Shown: positions 1-7,414 of the stretch, in pieces | Layout: each line of letters opens with the position of its first letter | Position numbering within the stretch: the first letter of the stretch is position 1 | From: Enhygromyxa salina | Lineage (GTDB): Bacteria > Myxococcota_A > Polyangia > Nannocystales > Nannocystaceae | Direction: 5' to 3' | Length of the DNA stretch: 55,410 bases | Assembly (NCBI RefSeq): GCF_002994615.1 | Contig: NZ_PVNK01000017.1 | Span: forward strand, 1-55,410 | Notes under the pieces: generated by a model | Seen by the model: only the letters and a program-made list of their open reading frames with translations | What the model was told of the DNA's origin: nothing | The model's database searches: none | Translations under genes and position numbers: made by a program

Positions 1-208
1 CGACCAGATCGTCGGTGAAGCGCAGATACGCGCCCTCCCACTGGTTGTTGCGCAGACCGACGAAGGCGATCGTGGCCACGATCGTGATCACCGCGAGCAC
101 GATCATGATCTCCGTGAGCGTGAAGCCCCTTTCGTCATGCGTTCGCGACGCATTTGATACTATGCAATCATTTCGTAGTATTTCGAATGATTGCGAGCGC
201 GACCGCAA
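1..208 (-). CDS. Prepilin-type N-terminal domain protein (partial, start disrupted)
   Basis: The reverse strand encodes a type IV prepilin/pseudopilin signature, RGFTLTEIMIVLAVITIVAT, followed by a short polar stretch cut by the window edge. Prepilin peptidase would cleave after the Gly and methylate the new Phe, and the hydrophobic helix would anchor the pilin. The natural ATG starts (at 153, giving MRRERM, and at 138) are out of frame with this motif. In the frame that encodes the helix the only upstream start is a TTG at 208, which has no well-spaced ribosome site. One extra base in the A3G4 run at 126-132 would join MRRERMTK to RGFTLTE, so a frameshift or sequence error is likely. The pilin assignment is firm; the start is not. 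Confidence 0.6.
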   Translation of the reverse strand, partial: MRSRSQSFEILRNDCIVSNASRTHDERGFTLTEIMIVLAVITIVATIAFVGLRNNQWEGAYLRFTDDLV

Positions 209-373
209 ACCCCTGGATTGGGGGCATGCCTCCATCGCGTCATAGCCGCTAGATCGCATTCGAACGAGACAATCTCCGGCCTCGAAGAGCCGGGTAACCG
301 GACATCATTCAAGCACCGTGCCCATGAATCGACTGTAATCCAGACTACACATCATGCAAATCTCTGCATCCGT

Positions 374-889
374 TCACAGATCACACAAACACATGAGCGA
401 TTTTGTATCACTCGGCCGGATCTCGACCCTCAGGCCTGCTCGAGCAGCTTCTCGACCTCGACCGCCATCACAGCGCCCCACGCTGATCGCAACCCCGCCA
501 AGACTGAGCGCGACAATCGCTCCCGTCGCGCCGAAGCCGAAGCTCGCAGCCCCAATACCAACAATAATGTCACCTATGACAAACAAAGCCGCGCCGCCGC
601 CCGCCATGACTGTCCCGATGGCGTGCTTTTTCTGAGCCTGAGCCCGCTCTTTGGCCGGTCGCAGCCGCGCCCATTGAGCGACCTCGGACGGCGGAGCTTG
701 TTGCCCGGGCGGCGGAGCCTGTTGCCCGGTGGATGGTGAGAGCGGCTCGGCCGCGGGCGCCGTCGTCGTGGGCGCCGTCGTCGTGGGCGCCGGCCTGGGG
801 GCGCCGCGGTGGGCGGCTGCGCGCACCTCGGATCCGAGATCCGAGATCGCATCGTCGCTCGGCGGCTCCGCGAGCGCCAAATCGCCCAC
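374..889 (-). CDS. Small Pro-rich membrane protein with two hydrophobic helices (probable 3' frameshift)
   Basis: From a GTG start the frame has an acidic N-terminus, a Pro/Thr/Gln-rich linker with GQQAPP repeats, a basic patch (AKERAQAQKKHAIG), and two Gly/Ala/Ile-rich hydrophobic segments at about residues 92-138, so an inner-membrane protein is likely. No family was recognised. After residue ~138 the frame becomes Arg-rich and ends at 374. Removing one C from the run at 476-479 instead gives SVGAVMAVEVEKLLEQA and a stop at 430, a far more natural C-terminus. The gene diverges from the lipoprotein gene at 935. Confidence 0.5.
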   Translation of the reverse strand: MGDLALAEPPSDDAISDLGSEVRAAAHRGAPRPAPTTTAPTTTAPAAEPLSPSTGQQAPPPGQQAPPSEVAQWARLRPAKERAQAQKKHAIGTVMAGGGAALFVIGDIIVGIGAASFGFGATGAIVALSLGGVAISVGRCDGGRGREAARAGLRVEIRPSDTKSLMCLCDL

Positions 890-934
890 GCGCGGATTTC
901 CCGAACTCGCTCGCGTCCGCTATTTTCGCGGCCC

Positions 935-2062
935 ATGCCCCGCCGCGTCGCGATCTTCACCTCGTCCCTGCTGCTGCTCGCGTGCCACGCCGAGCCGAAC
1001 ATGCAGCCCAGCTCGACCGCAGTAGTCGATCCCGAACCCGAGCCCGAGCGCGAACCCGAGCACGCCGGCCCCTCGGTCGCCCGCGAGCCCCTCCCCCAAG
1101 AGGTCCACTTCACGGCCCTGCGCCAGCTGACCTTCGGTGGCGAGAACGCCGAGGCCTACCTGTCCTTCGCCGAGGATCAGCTGATCTTCCAGAGCACCCG
1201 CGACGAGCTCGAGTGCGACCAGATCTTCACCATGAAGCTCGACGGCTCCGGCCTGAGCATGGTCAGCACGGGCAAGGGCCGCACGACCTGCTCGTACTTT
1301 CTGCCCGGCGATCAGAAGATCCTCTACGCCTCGACCCACGCCGTCGCCGAGGGCTGCCTGCCGCCGCCCGATCGCAGCAAGGGCTACGTCTGGAAGCTCT
1401 ACGACGAGTTCGACATCTACGTCGCCAACGCCGACGGCTCCGACGTCAAGGTGCTCTCGGCCTCGAAGGGCTACGACGCCGAGGCCACGGTCTCGCCCAA
1501 GGGCGACGAGATCGTGTTCACCTCCACGCGCGACGGCGACCCCGAACTCTACCTGATGAAGCCCGACGGCTCCGACGTCCGCCGTCTGACCCACGCGCCG
1601 GGCTACGACGGCGGGGCCTTCTTCAACGCCGACGGGACCAAGATCGTGTGGCGAGCCAACCGTCCCGAGGGCGAGGACGAGCTCGCCAAGTACGAGGAGC
1701 TGCGGACCGAGGGCCTGGTCCGACCCACCCGCCTCGAGCTGATGGTCATGAACGCCGACGGCTCGGATCAGCGCGCGATTACAGCCAACGGCGCCGCAAA
1801 CTTCGGGCCCTTTTGGCACCCCGACAGCGAGCGGGTCATCTTCGCGAGCAACGTCGGTGATCCCGAGGGACGCAATTTTGACCTCTACATCGTCAACGAA
1901 AGCGCGGGTCCCGACCAAACAGCCGAGCGTGTGACCTTCAGTGATGAATTTGACGGCTTCCCGATGTTCACAGGCGATGGAACACAGCTGATCTTCGCGA
2001 GCAATCGCGAGCACGAGAACGAAGGCGACACCAACGTCTTCATCGCCGACTGGGTCGACTGA
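935..2062 (+). CDS. TolB-like PD40 beta-propeller lipoprotein
   Basis: A 375-residue protein starting MPRRVAIFTSSLLLLACHAEP: a lipoprotein signal peptide with the lipidated Cys at about residue 17, then a Glu/Pro linker. The rest repeats the PD40/TolB pattern, in which a strand is followed by a D-G-S/T turn, for example MKLDGSGL, VANADGSDV, LMKPDGSDV and VMNADGSDQ, with FTSTRDGDPELY and FASNREHEN loops. This predicts a six-bladed propeller in the periplasm or on the outer membrane. The ATG at 935 is preferred over an upstream in-frame start because it begins the signal peptide. It is followed by a TonB-dependent receptor gene, so it may assist an outer-membrane complex; that role is inferred. 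Confidence 0.8.
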   Translation: MPRRVAIFTSSLLLLACHAEPNMQPSSTAVVDPEPEPEREPEHAGPSVAREPLPQEVHFTALRQLTFGGENAEAYLSFAEDQLIFQSTRDELECDQIFTMKLDGSGLSMVSTGKGRTTCSYFLPGDQKILYASTHAVAEGCLPPPDRSKGYVWKLYDEFDIYVANADGSDVKVLSASKGYDAEATVSPKGDEIVFTSTRDGDPELYLMKPDGSDVRRLTHAPGYDGGAFFNADGTKIVWRANRPEGEDELAKYEELRTEGLVRPTRLELMVMNADGSDQRAITANGAANFGPFWHPDSERVIFASNVGDPEGRNFDLYIVNESAGPDQTAERVTFSDEFDGFPMFTGDGTQLIFASNREHENEGDTNVFIADWVD

Positions 2063-2166
2063 GCGCCGCCCGCCCACGCCCCCAACCTCTCGATCGACGA
2101 GTTCGAGCGCATCTTTGACACGCGGTTGACCGAAGCGGTCACGCGTGCGAACCAGGCTCCCGCGCC

Positions 2167-4320
2167 ATGGTCCTCACACCGCTCGTGTGCGCCCTGGCGA
2201 TCCAGATCGCGCTCGCGCCCCCCGAAAGCCCGCCGGAGCCTGGACCGGAGCCTGCCTACCGCACCGAGGTCGTCGTCGGCCAAGAGCGCGGCGACGGGCT
2301 CGCGGCCCAGCGCGCGCTGAGCCGACGCAACGTCGGCTTCGTGACCGCGATCGACCTCGAGCTCGAGCCCGGTCGCCCGCCCGCCGACGACCTCGCCCGC
2401 GTCGTCAGCCGCGCCCCCGGGGTGACCGTGCGCTCGATCGGCGGCCTCGGTCAGTTCAGCGCGATCACGGTCCGCGGCAGCACCAGCCAGCAGGTCCCGG
2501 TCTTCCTCGACGGCGCGCCGCTGACCGGGAGCCTCTCGGGCCTCGTCGATCTCTCGACCCAGCCCCTCGACGCCCTCGCCCGCGTCGAGCTCTACCGGGG
2601 CTACGTTCCGATCCGCTACGGCAGCGCGGCGATCGGCGGGGCCATGGATCTGGTCGGCGCGGTCCATCGCGGCCCGCCGAAGCTGTGGGTCGCGGGCGGC
2701 TTCGGCAGCTACCTCGCGCGCGAGGCCCGGCTCGGCTTCGCAGCCGCGGTGTCCAAGCGGGTCTCGATCGCCGCGCGCTTGGGCTACGCCGGGAGTCGCG
2801 GCGACTTCTTGTACTTCGACGACGGCGGCACCCCGCTGCTCGACGACGACGACGGGATGCTGCGCCGCGACAACAACGGCTACGATCGCCTGTTCGGCCA
2901 GCTCCGCGTCGACGCCCGCCGCGGCCGCCTCCGCGTGGCCCATCAGGACATCGCGTGGTGGAAGCTCCAGGGCATCCCGGGCACGGCCGCCGCCCCGAGC
3001 GGCGACGCGAGCCAGCGCAACGTCGCCGCCCGCAGCATCACCACGATCCGCAGGGGCCTGAGCAACCGCGCGGGCGTGCCGGGCCACGTCGAGTGGATCG
3101 GCAGCCTGGCGGTCGAAGATCGCGTGTTTCGTGATCGCGGCGGCCAGGTCGGGCTCGCGGCCGACGACGAGCACGCCCTGAGCGTCGACGGCTGGCTGTC
3201 CCCGCGCCTCCGGGTCCCGCTGTGGTCGATGGCCTGGCTCGAGCTCGTCGGCGAGCTCCGCGGCGAGTGGATCGACGTCGACGAGCGCGTCGGCGACGAC
3301 GGGCCCTCCCCGGCGCTCGCGTCCGGCGACGCCACGCGCTCGCGCCTGTCCGCGGCCGCGGGCGCCGAGCTCGAGCAGTGGCTGTTCGAGCGGCGCTGGT
3401 CGATCGCCGCCGGGTTGCGCGTCGACCTCGCCGACAGCCGCTTCGCCGTGCCCGAGGGCGAGGGCGAGGTCGACGACCGCGGCGTCGATCAGCTCACGCT
3501 CGGGTTCTCGCCCCGCGTCGGGACCAAGATCATGCTCATCGAGGGCCTCGATCTGCGCGCCAGCGCCGGCCGCTACCTGCGCTTCCCCAACCTCAGCGAG
3601 CTGTTCGGCGACCGCGGCTACGTCGTCGGCAACGAGGGCCTGCGACCCGAGAGCGGGACCAAGCTCGATGGCGGCCTGATCCTCGATCTCGACCAGATCG
3701 GCGGCCGCGAGCTCGCGCTCTTCGCCCAAGTCGTCGGCTTCGTCACCTGGAGCGAGGATCTGATCCAGTGGGTCCGCAGCGGCCCGGTCGTGCGTCCGGT
3801 CAACGTCGTCGGCGCCCGCGTGCGGGGGCTCGAGTCGGGCCTGAGCCTGCGCGCCTTCGGGCGTGACCTCTCGGTCGACGCCGCCTACACCCTGCTCGAC
3901 AGCCGCAACGACAGCCCCGAGCTCGAGCAGCAGGGCAAGCCGCTGCCCGGGCGACCGCAACACAGCGTGGTCCTGCGACCGGGCGGCGGCCACCGCTTCA
4001 GCGTCGGGCGGCGCGGCCTCGGCCTCGAGCCCCGCATGTTTTACGAGCTCGAGTGGATCGCCGGGACCTTCCTGGATCTCTCGGGTCGCGTCGAGCTGCC
4101 GCCGCGACTTCTCCACGGGCTCGGCCTCTCGCTGCGGATCGCCGATCGGGTCGAGCTGACCGTCGAGGGTCGCAATCTCAGCGCCCAAACCAGCGCGCTC
4201 ATTCGCCCGGCGTCCGGGCCCTCGACGCCCTACCGAGCCGCGATCAGCGACTTCATCGGCTTCCCGCTCCCGGGACTGAGCGTGTGGGGCAGCGTCCGGG
4301 TCGAGCTCGGGGGCGCGTAG
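2167..4320 (+). CDS. TonB-dependent outer-membrane receptor
   Basis: A 717-residue protein with a short N-terminal hydrophobic signal (residues 1-17) and a Pro-rich linker. A plug domain follows at roughly 60-170, with LARVVSRAPGVTVRSIGG, ITVRGSTSQQVPVFLDG and LARVELYRGYVPIRYG. The remainder is a beta-barrel with alternating strands, including the RASAGRYLRFPNLSELFG and GLRPESGTKLDGGL motifs typical of the family. It would import a siderophore, cobalamin-like or other large substrate using TonB energy; the substrate cannot be read from sequence. Length is normal for the smaller members. No TonB, ExbB or ExbD gene is in the window, so it must use a remote system. Confidence 0.88.
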   Translation: MVLTPLVCALAIQIALAPPESPPEPGPEPAYRTEVVVGQERGDGLAAQRALSRRNVGFVTAIDLELEPGRPPADDLARVVSRAPGVTVRSIGGLGQFSAITVRGSTSQQVPVFLDGAPLTGSLSGLVDLSTQPLDALARVELYRGYVPIRYGSAAIGGAMDLVGAVHRGPPKLWVAGGFGSYLAREARLGFAAAVSKRVSIAARLGYAGSRGDFLYFDDGGTPLLDDDDGMLRRDNNGYDRLFGQLRVDARRGRLRVAHQDIAWWKLQGIPGTAAAPSGDASQRNVAARSITTIRRGLSNRAGVPGHVEWIGSLAVEDRVFRDRGGQVGLAADDEHALSVDGWLSPRLRVPLWSMAWLELVGELRGEWIDVDERVGDDGPSPALASGDATRSRLSAAAGAELEQWLFERRWSIAAGLRVDLADSRFAVPEGEGEVDDRGVDQLTLGFSPRVGTKIMLIEGLDLRASAGRYLRFPNLSELFGDRGYVVGNEGLRPESGTKLDGGLILDLDQIGGRELALFAQVVGFVTWSEDLIQWVRSGPVVRPVNVVGARVRGLESGLSLRAFGRDLSVDAAYTLLDSRNDSPELEQQGKPLPGRPQHSVVLRPGGGHRFSVGRRGLGLEPRMFYELEWIAGTFLDLSGRVELPPRLLHGLGLSLRIADRVELTVEGRNLSAQTSALIRPASGPSTPYRAAISDFIGFPLPGLSVWGSVRVELGGA

Positions 4321-4353
4321 TAGGATGTCCTCGCTCGGGAGACCCACCCCACG

Positions 4354-6030
4354 ATGTCCAGTTTCAGCGACTCCGACCTGCTCCTCCAGCGCTTCTACGG
4401 CCACGTCGACAAGCGCGGCGGCGACGTCTACTTGACCCAGCCCTTCGGCGGCGGCGCGGTCGTCGACTACAGCTTCGCCGAGGTCTTCGACCAGGCCGCG
4501 CGGATGGCCGCGCACATCGAGAGCCTGGGCTTCGAGCCTCAGTCGAAGATCGCGATCATCTCGAAGAACTGCGCCCACTTCATCATGGCGGAGCTCGCGA
4601 TCTGGATGGCCGGCCACGTCACCGTCGCGCTCTACCCGACCCTCAACGAGGGCACCGCCCGCTACATCCTCGACCACAGCGACTCGCGGCTGCTCTTCGT
4701 CGGCAAGCTCGACACCTGGCCCGAGCTCGAGCCCGCCGTGCCCGAGGACCTGCCCTGCATCGCGTTCCCGCTCGCGCCCAAGACCAGCTTCACGACCTGG
4801 GACGAGATCACCGCCAAGACCGAGCCGGTCGCGGGCAAGCCGACCCGCGCGGCCGACGACGAGTCACTGATCATCTACACCTCGGGCAGCACGGGCACGC
4901 CCAAGGGCGTGCTCCACAGCTTCCGCACGATCTCGGTCCCGACCAAGGGCTTGATCAAGCAGCTCGGCCTGAGCCAAAACGAGCGCCAGCTCTCGTACCT
5001 GCCCCTGGCCCACGCCATGGACCGCTGGCTGTCGGGCTGCGTGTCGCTCTCGATCGGCTCGCACGTGTTCTTCGCCGAGTCGCTCGAGACCTTCGTCAAG
5101 GATCTCAACCGCGCCCGGCCGACGCTGTTTCTCTCGGTCCCCCGCCTGTGGCTCAAATTTCAGCTCGGCGTCTACGCCAAGCTGCCCAAGAAGAAGCTCG
5201 ACCTCCTGCTCAAGATCCCCTTCATCCGGGGCAAGGTCAAAAAGAAGGTCCTGACCACCCTCGGCCTCGACAACGTCCGCATCGCCGGCAGCGGCTCCGC
5301 GCCGATCCCCGCCGAGCTGATCCAGTGGTACCGCGACCTCGGGCTCGAGCTGCTCGAGGGCTACGGCATGAGCGAGAACTTCAACTACTCGCACCTGACC
5401 CGGCCCGGCCTCGGCCGCGCGGGCTACATCGGCAACACCTACGACGACGTCGACTGCAGGCTCTCGGACGCGGGCGAGATCCTGGTCAAGAGCCCGGGCA
5501 CCATGGTCGGCTACTACAAGGCCGAAGAGCTGACCAAGGCGGCGTTCACCGACGACGGCTACCTCAAGACCGGCGACCGCGGCAGCATCGACGAGAAGGG
5601 CCGGCTCAAGATCACCGGGCGCGTCAAGGAGCTGTTCAAGACCAGCAAGGGCAAGTACGTCGCGCCCGCGCCGATCGAGAACATCCTCAACAACGACCCC
5701 AGCGTCGAGCTCTCGCTGGTCTCGGGCTCGGGCATGCCGATGACCCACGCGGTCTTGCAGCTCAGCGAGGAGCTCCTGCCCACGCTCGACCAGCCCGGCG
5801 TCAAGGACCGGATCACCGCGCAGCTCGAGCAGCTCCTCGCCCACGCCAACTCGGAGATCGAGTCCTTCGAGGTCCTCGGCTTCCTCGTCGTGGCCAAGGA
5901 TCGCTGGACGATCGAGGACGGCCAGCTCACGCCAACAATGAAGATCAAGCGCGCGACGATCGAGGAGATGTACGGGCCCAAGCAAGACGCCTGGTACGCC
6001 TCGAAGTCGAAGGTCATCTGGGAAGACTAG
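4354..6030 (+). CDS. Long-chain fatty acid-CoA ligase (AMP-binding)
   Basis: A 558-residue ANL-superfamily adenylate-forming enzyme that would activate a fatty acid to acyl-AMP and then acyl-CoA. The P-loop YTSGSTGTPKGV lies at about 175-186, the A5 region reads LLEGYGMSENFN, and the ADP-forming hinge region reads YLKTGDRGSIDEKGRLKITGR with the following ELFKTSKGKYVAPAPIE. The FKTSKGKYVAP stretch and GYGMSE are characteristic of the long-chain (FadD15/ACSL-like) group. It starts 33 bases after the receptor gene and overlaps the next lipoprotein gene by one base, so the three probably share a transcript. Confidence 0.88.
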   Translation: MSSFSDSDLLLQRFYGHVDKRGGDVYLTQPFGGGAVVDYSFAEVFDQAARMAAHIESLGFEPQSKIAIISKNCAHFIMAELAIWMAGHVTVALYPTLNEGTARYILDHSDSRLLFVGKLDTWPELEPAVPEDLPCIAFPLAPKTSFTTWDEITAKTEPVAGKPTRAADDESLIIYTSGSTGTPKGVLHSFRTISVPTKGLIKQLGLSQNERQLSYLPLAHAMDRWLSGCVSLSIGSHVFFAESLETFVKDLNRARPTLFLSVPRLWLKFQLGVYAKLPKKKLDLLLKIPFIRGKVKKKVLTTLGLDNVRIAGSGSAPIPAELIQWYRDLGLELLEGYGMSENFNYSHLTRPGLGRAGYIGNTYDDVDCRLSDAGEILVKSPGTMVGYYKAEELTKAAFTDDGYLKTGDRGSIDEKGRLKITGRVKELFKTSKGKYVAPAPIENILNNDPSVELSLVSGSGMPMTHAVLQLSEELLPTLDQPGVKDRITAQLEQLLAHANSEIESFEVLGFLVVAKDRWTIEDGQLTPTMKIKRATIEEMYGPKQDAWYASKSKVIWED

Positions 6031-7241
6031 TGCGCGCCAAGATCTGCTGGCTGCTGCTGCCCCTCGCGAGCGCGTGCGGCCCCGAGCCGGCCCCGACCCG
6101 CGCGCCCCCGCCACGGATCGAGGCCGCGGTCGAGCCCGGCTACCCGGCCCTCGACGCGTCCTGTCGCGGCCCGGTCGCCGAGCCCACCCACCTCGTCGTC
6201 ACCAGCACCGACTTCAACACCGGGGCCGTCGGCCTCGTCGAGCTCGCGGCCCGCCGCGTCGACGCCGATCTCGCCCTGGCGTCGACCGACGCGGTCGCGG
6301 TCGTCGACGGCGGGCGCGTGTTCGTGATCAACCGCTTCGGCTTCGACTACGTCGACGAGCTCGACGCCGATGACGGGCTCGCGCTGATCCACGAGTGGCC
6401 GATCCTCGCGGCCAGCGTCGACGCGCCGAGCAACCCCCACGCGCTGGCCCTCGACCCCGAGGGCCACGCCTGGGTCTCCCTCCACGGCGCGCCCGAGCTC
6501 CAGCGCTTCGCGTTCCCGACCCTGGCCAACGCCAAGGTCAACGCCGAGCTGGCCCTCGACCTGTCGAGCTTCGCCGACGCCGACGGGATCCCCGAGCTCA
6601 GCCTCACCCTCGCCTGTGGCTCGCTGCTCTTCGTCTCGGCCGAGCGCGTCGATCGTGACGCCTGGGTCCCCGCCGAGCAGACCGTGCTGATCCCGCTTCG
6701 TGCGGCCGCCGAGCCCTCGCTGTTCGAGTTCGACGCCGCGAACCCCGGCCCTGACGGGATCACCCTGCTCGGCGAGGGCGTCGGGCCCTGGCGCCTCGAT
6801 CCGGCCGACCCCGACGGGCACACGCTCCTGCTGCTCAACTCCGGGCTCGAGCGCGTCGACCTCGCGAGCGGAACCAGCGAGTGGGTCGTCGATCAGCAGG
6901 TGTTCGCCGACGCGGGCTACGGGCGCCTGCAGCTGTCGGGCTTCGACCTCGACAGCGCGGGCCGACCCTGGATCAGCGCCGCGAGCGAGAACTTCGCCAG
7001 CTTCCGGCTCTTGCGTGTGGACCTCGACGGCGGGCCCGACCCCGTCTTGATCACCGAGGTCGAGGGCCTCGACAGCGTCAGCGGTGCGCTCGAGATCGTC
7101 GGCGACGAGGCATGGTTCGCCGACACGACCCTCGGCGCGTCGGGCCTGCGGGTGTTCGATCTGAGCCACAGCCCCGTCGTCGAGCTGCCGGAGTCCCCCC
7201 TCGCCGTCGGCCTCCCGCCGCTCAGCCTCGCCCCCTTGTAG
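6030..7241 (+). CDS. Beta-propeller-like lipoprotein
   Basis: A 403-residue protein read from a GTG whose first base is the last base of the ligase stop codon (TAGTG), which implies translational coupling. The N-terminus VRAKICWLLLPLASACGPEP is a lipoprotein signal with lipobox ASAC. The body contains repeated strand-turn units (HLVVTSTDFNTGAVGLVEL, ALALDPEGHAWVSLHG, GFDLDSAGRPWISAA) like a seven-bladed NHL or YVTN-type propeller. It is likely secreted and anchored in a membrane. A bidirectional palindrome follows the stop. No specific function is recognised. Confidence 0.75.
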   Translation: MRAKICWLLLPLASACGPEPAPTRAPPPRIEAAVEPGYPALDASCRGPVAEPTHLVVTSTDFNTGAVGLVELAARRVDADLALASTDAVAVVDGGRVFVINRFGFDYVDELDADDGLALIHEWPILAASVDAPSNPHALALDPEGHAWVSLHGAPELQRFAFPTLANAKVNAELALDLSSFADADGIPELSLTLACGSLLFVSAERVDRDAWVPAEQTVLIPLRAAAEPSLFEFDAANPGPDGITLLGEGVGPWRLDPADPDGHTLLLLNSGLERVDLASGTSEWVVDQQVFADAGYGRLQLSGFDLDSAGRPWISAASENFASFRLLRVDLDGGPDPVLITEVEGLDSVSGALEIVGDEAWFADTTLGASGLRVFDLSHSPVVELPESPLAVGLPPLSLAPL

Positions 7242-7242
7242 T

Positions 7243-7413
7243 CTTCAAGGGGCCTTTCGAAAGGCCCCTCGCTCCGGCGGCAAAGCCCCCTCCGCTCACC
7301 CCAAACGCTCGCCTCTCGGCTCGTGCTCCTCTTCAAGGGGCCTTTCGAAAAGGCCCCTCGCTCCGGCGGCAAAGCCCCCTCCGCTCACCCCAAACGCTCG
7401 CCTCTCGGCTCGT
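7243..7413. repeat. Tandem copies of an ~82-base intergenic repeat (family A)
   Basis: Two copies, 7243-7324 and 7331-7413, with an 88-base period, are almost identical apart from one extra A in the second. Each begins with a CTTC-AGGGGCCTTTCGAAAGGCCCCT palindrome and continues through CCGGCGGCAAAGCCCCCTCC to a CTCGGCTCGT end. A further full copy lies inverted at 49731-49813 and a partial one at 48864-48914. The copies separate two convergent genes and appear in no coding region. Confidence 0.85.
7248..7269. terminator. Perfect palindrome, probable bidirectional terminator
   Basis: AGGGGCCTTTCGAAAGGCCCCT is a perfect 22-base palindrome seven bases after the stop of the rightward lipoprotein gene and within the gap to the leftward dioxygenase gene. 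The strong stem would stop transcription from both sides, although there is no long T tract. The same hairpin recurs, with one extra base, inside the second repeat copy at 7336-7358. Confidence 0.5.
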
Positions 7414-7414
7414 A

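Noticed and set aside
1885..4677. 930-codon open frame on the reverse strand
   Set aside because: It lies opposite the TonB receptor and adjoining genes, is made of Ala/Arg/Glu/Asp low-complexity sequence with no motif, and is explained by GC-rich antisense codons.
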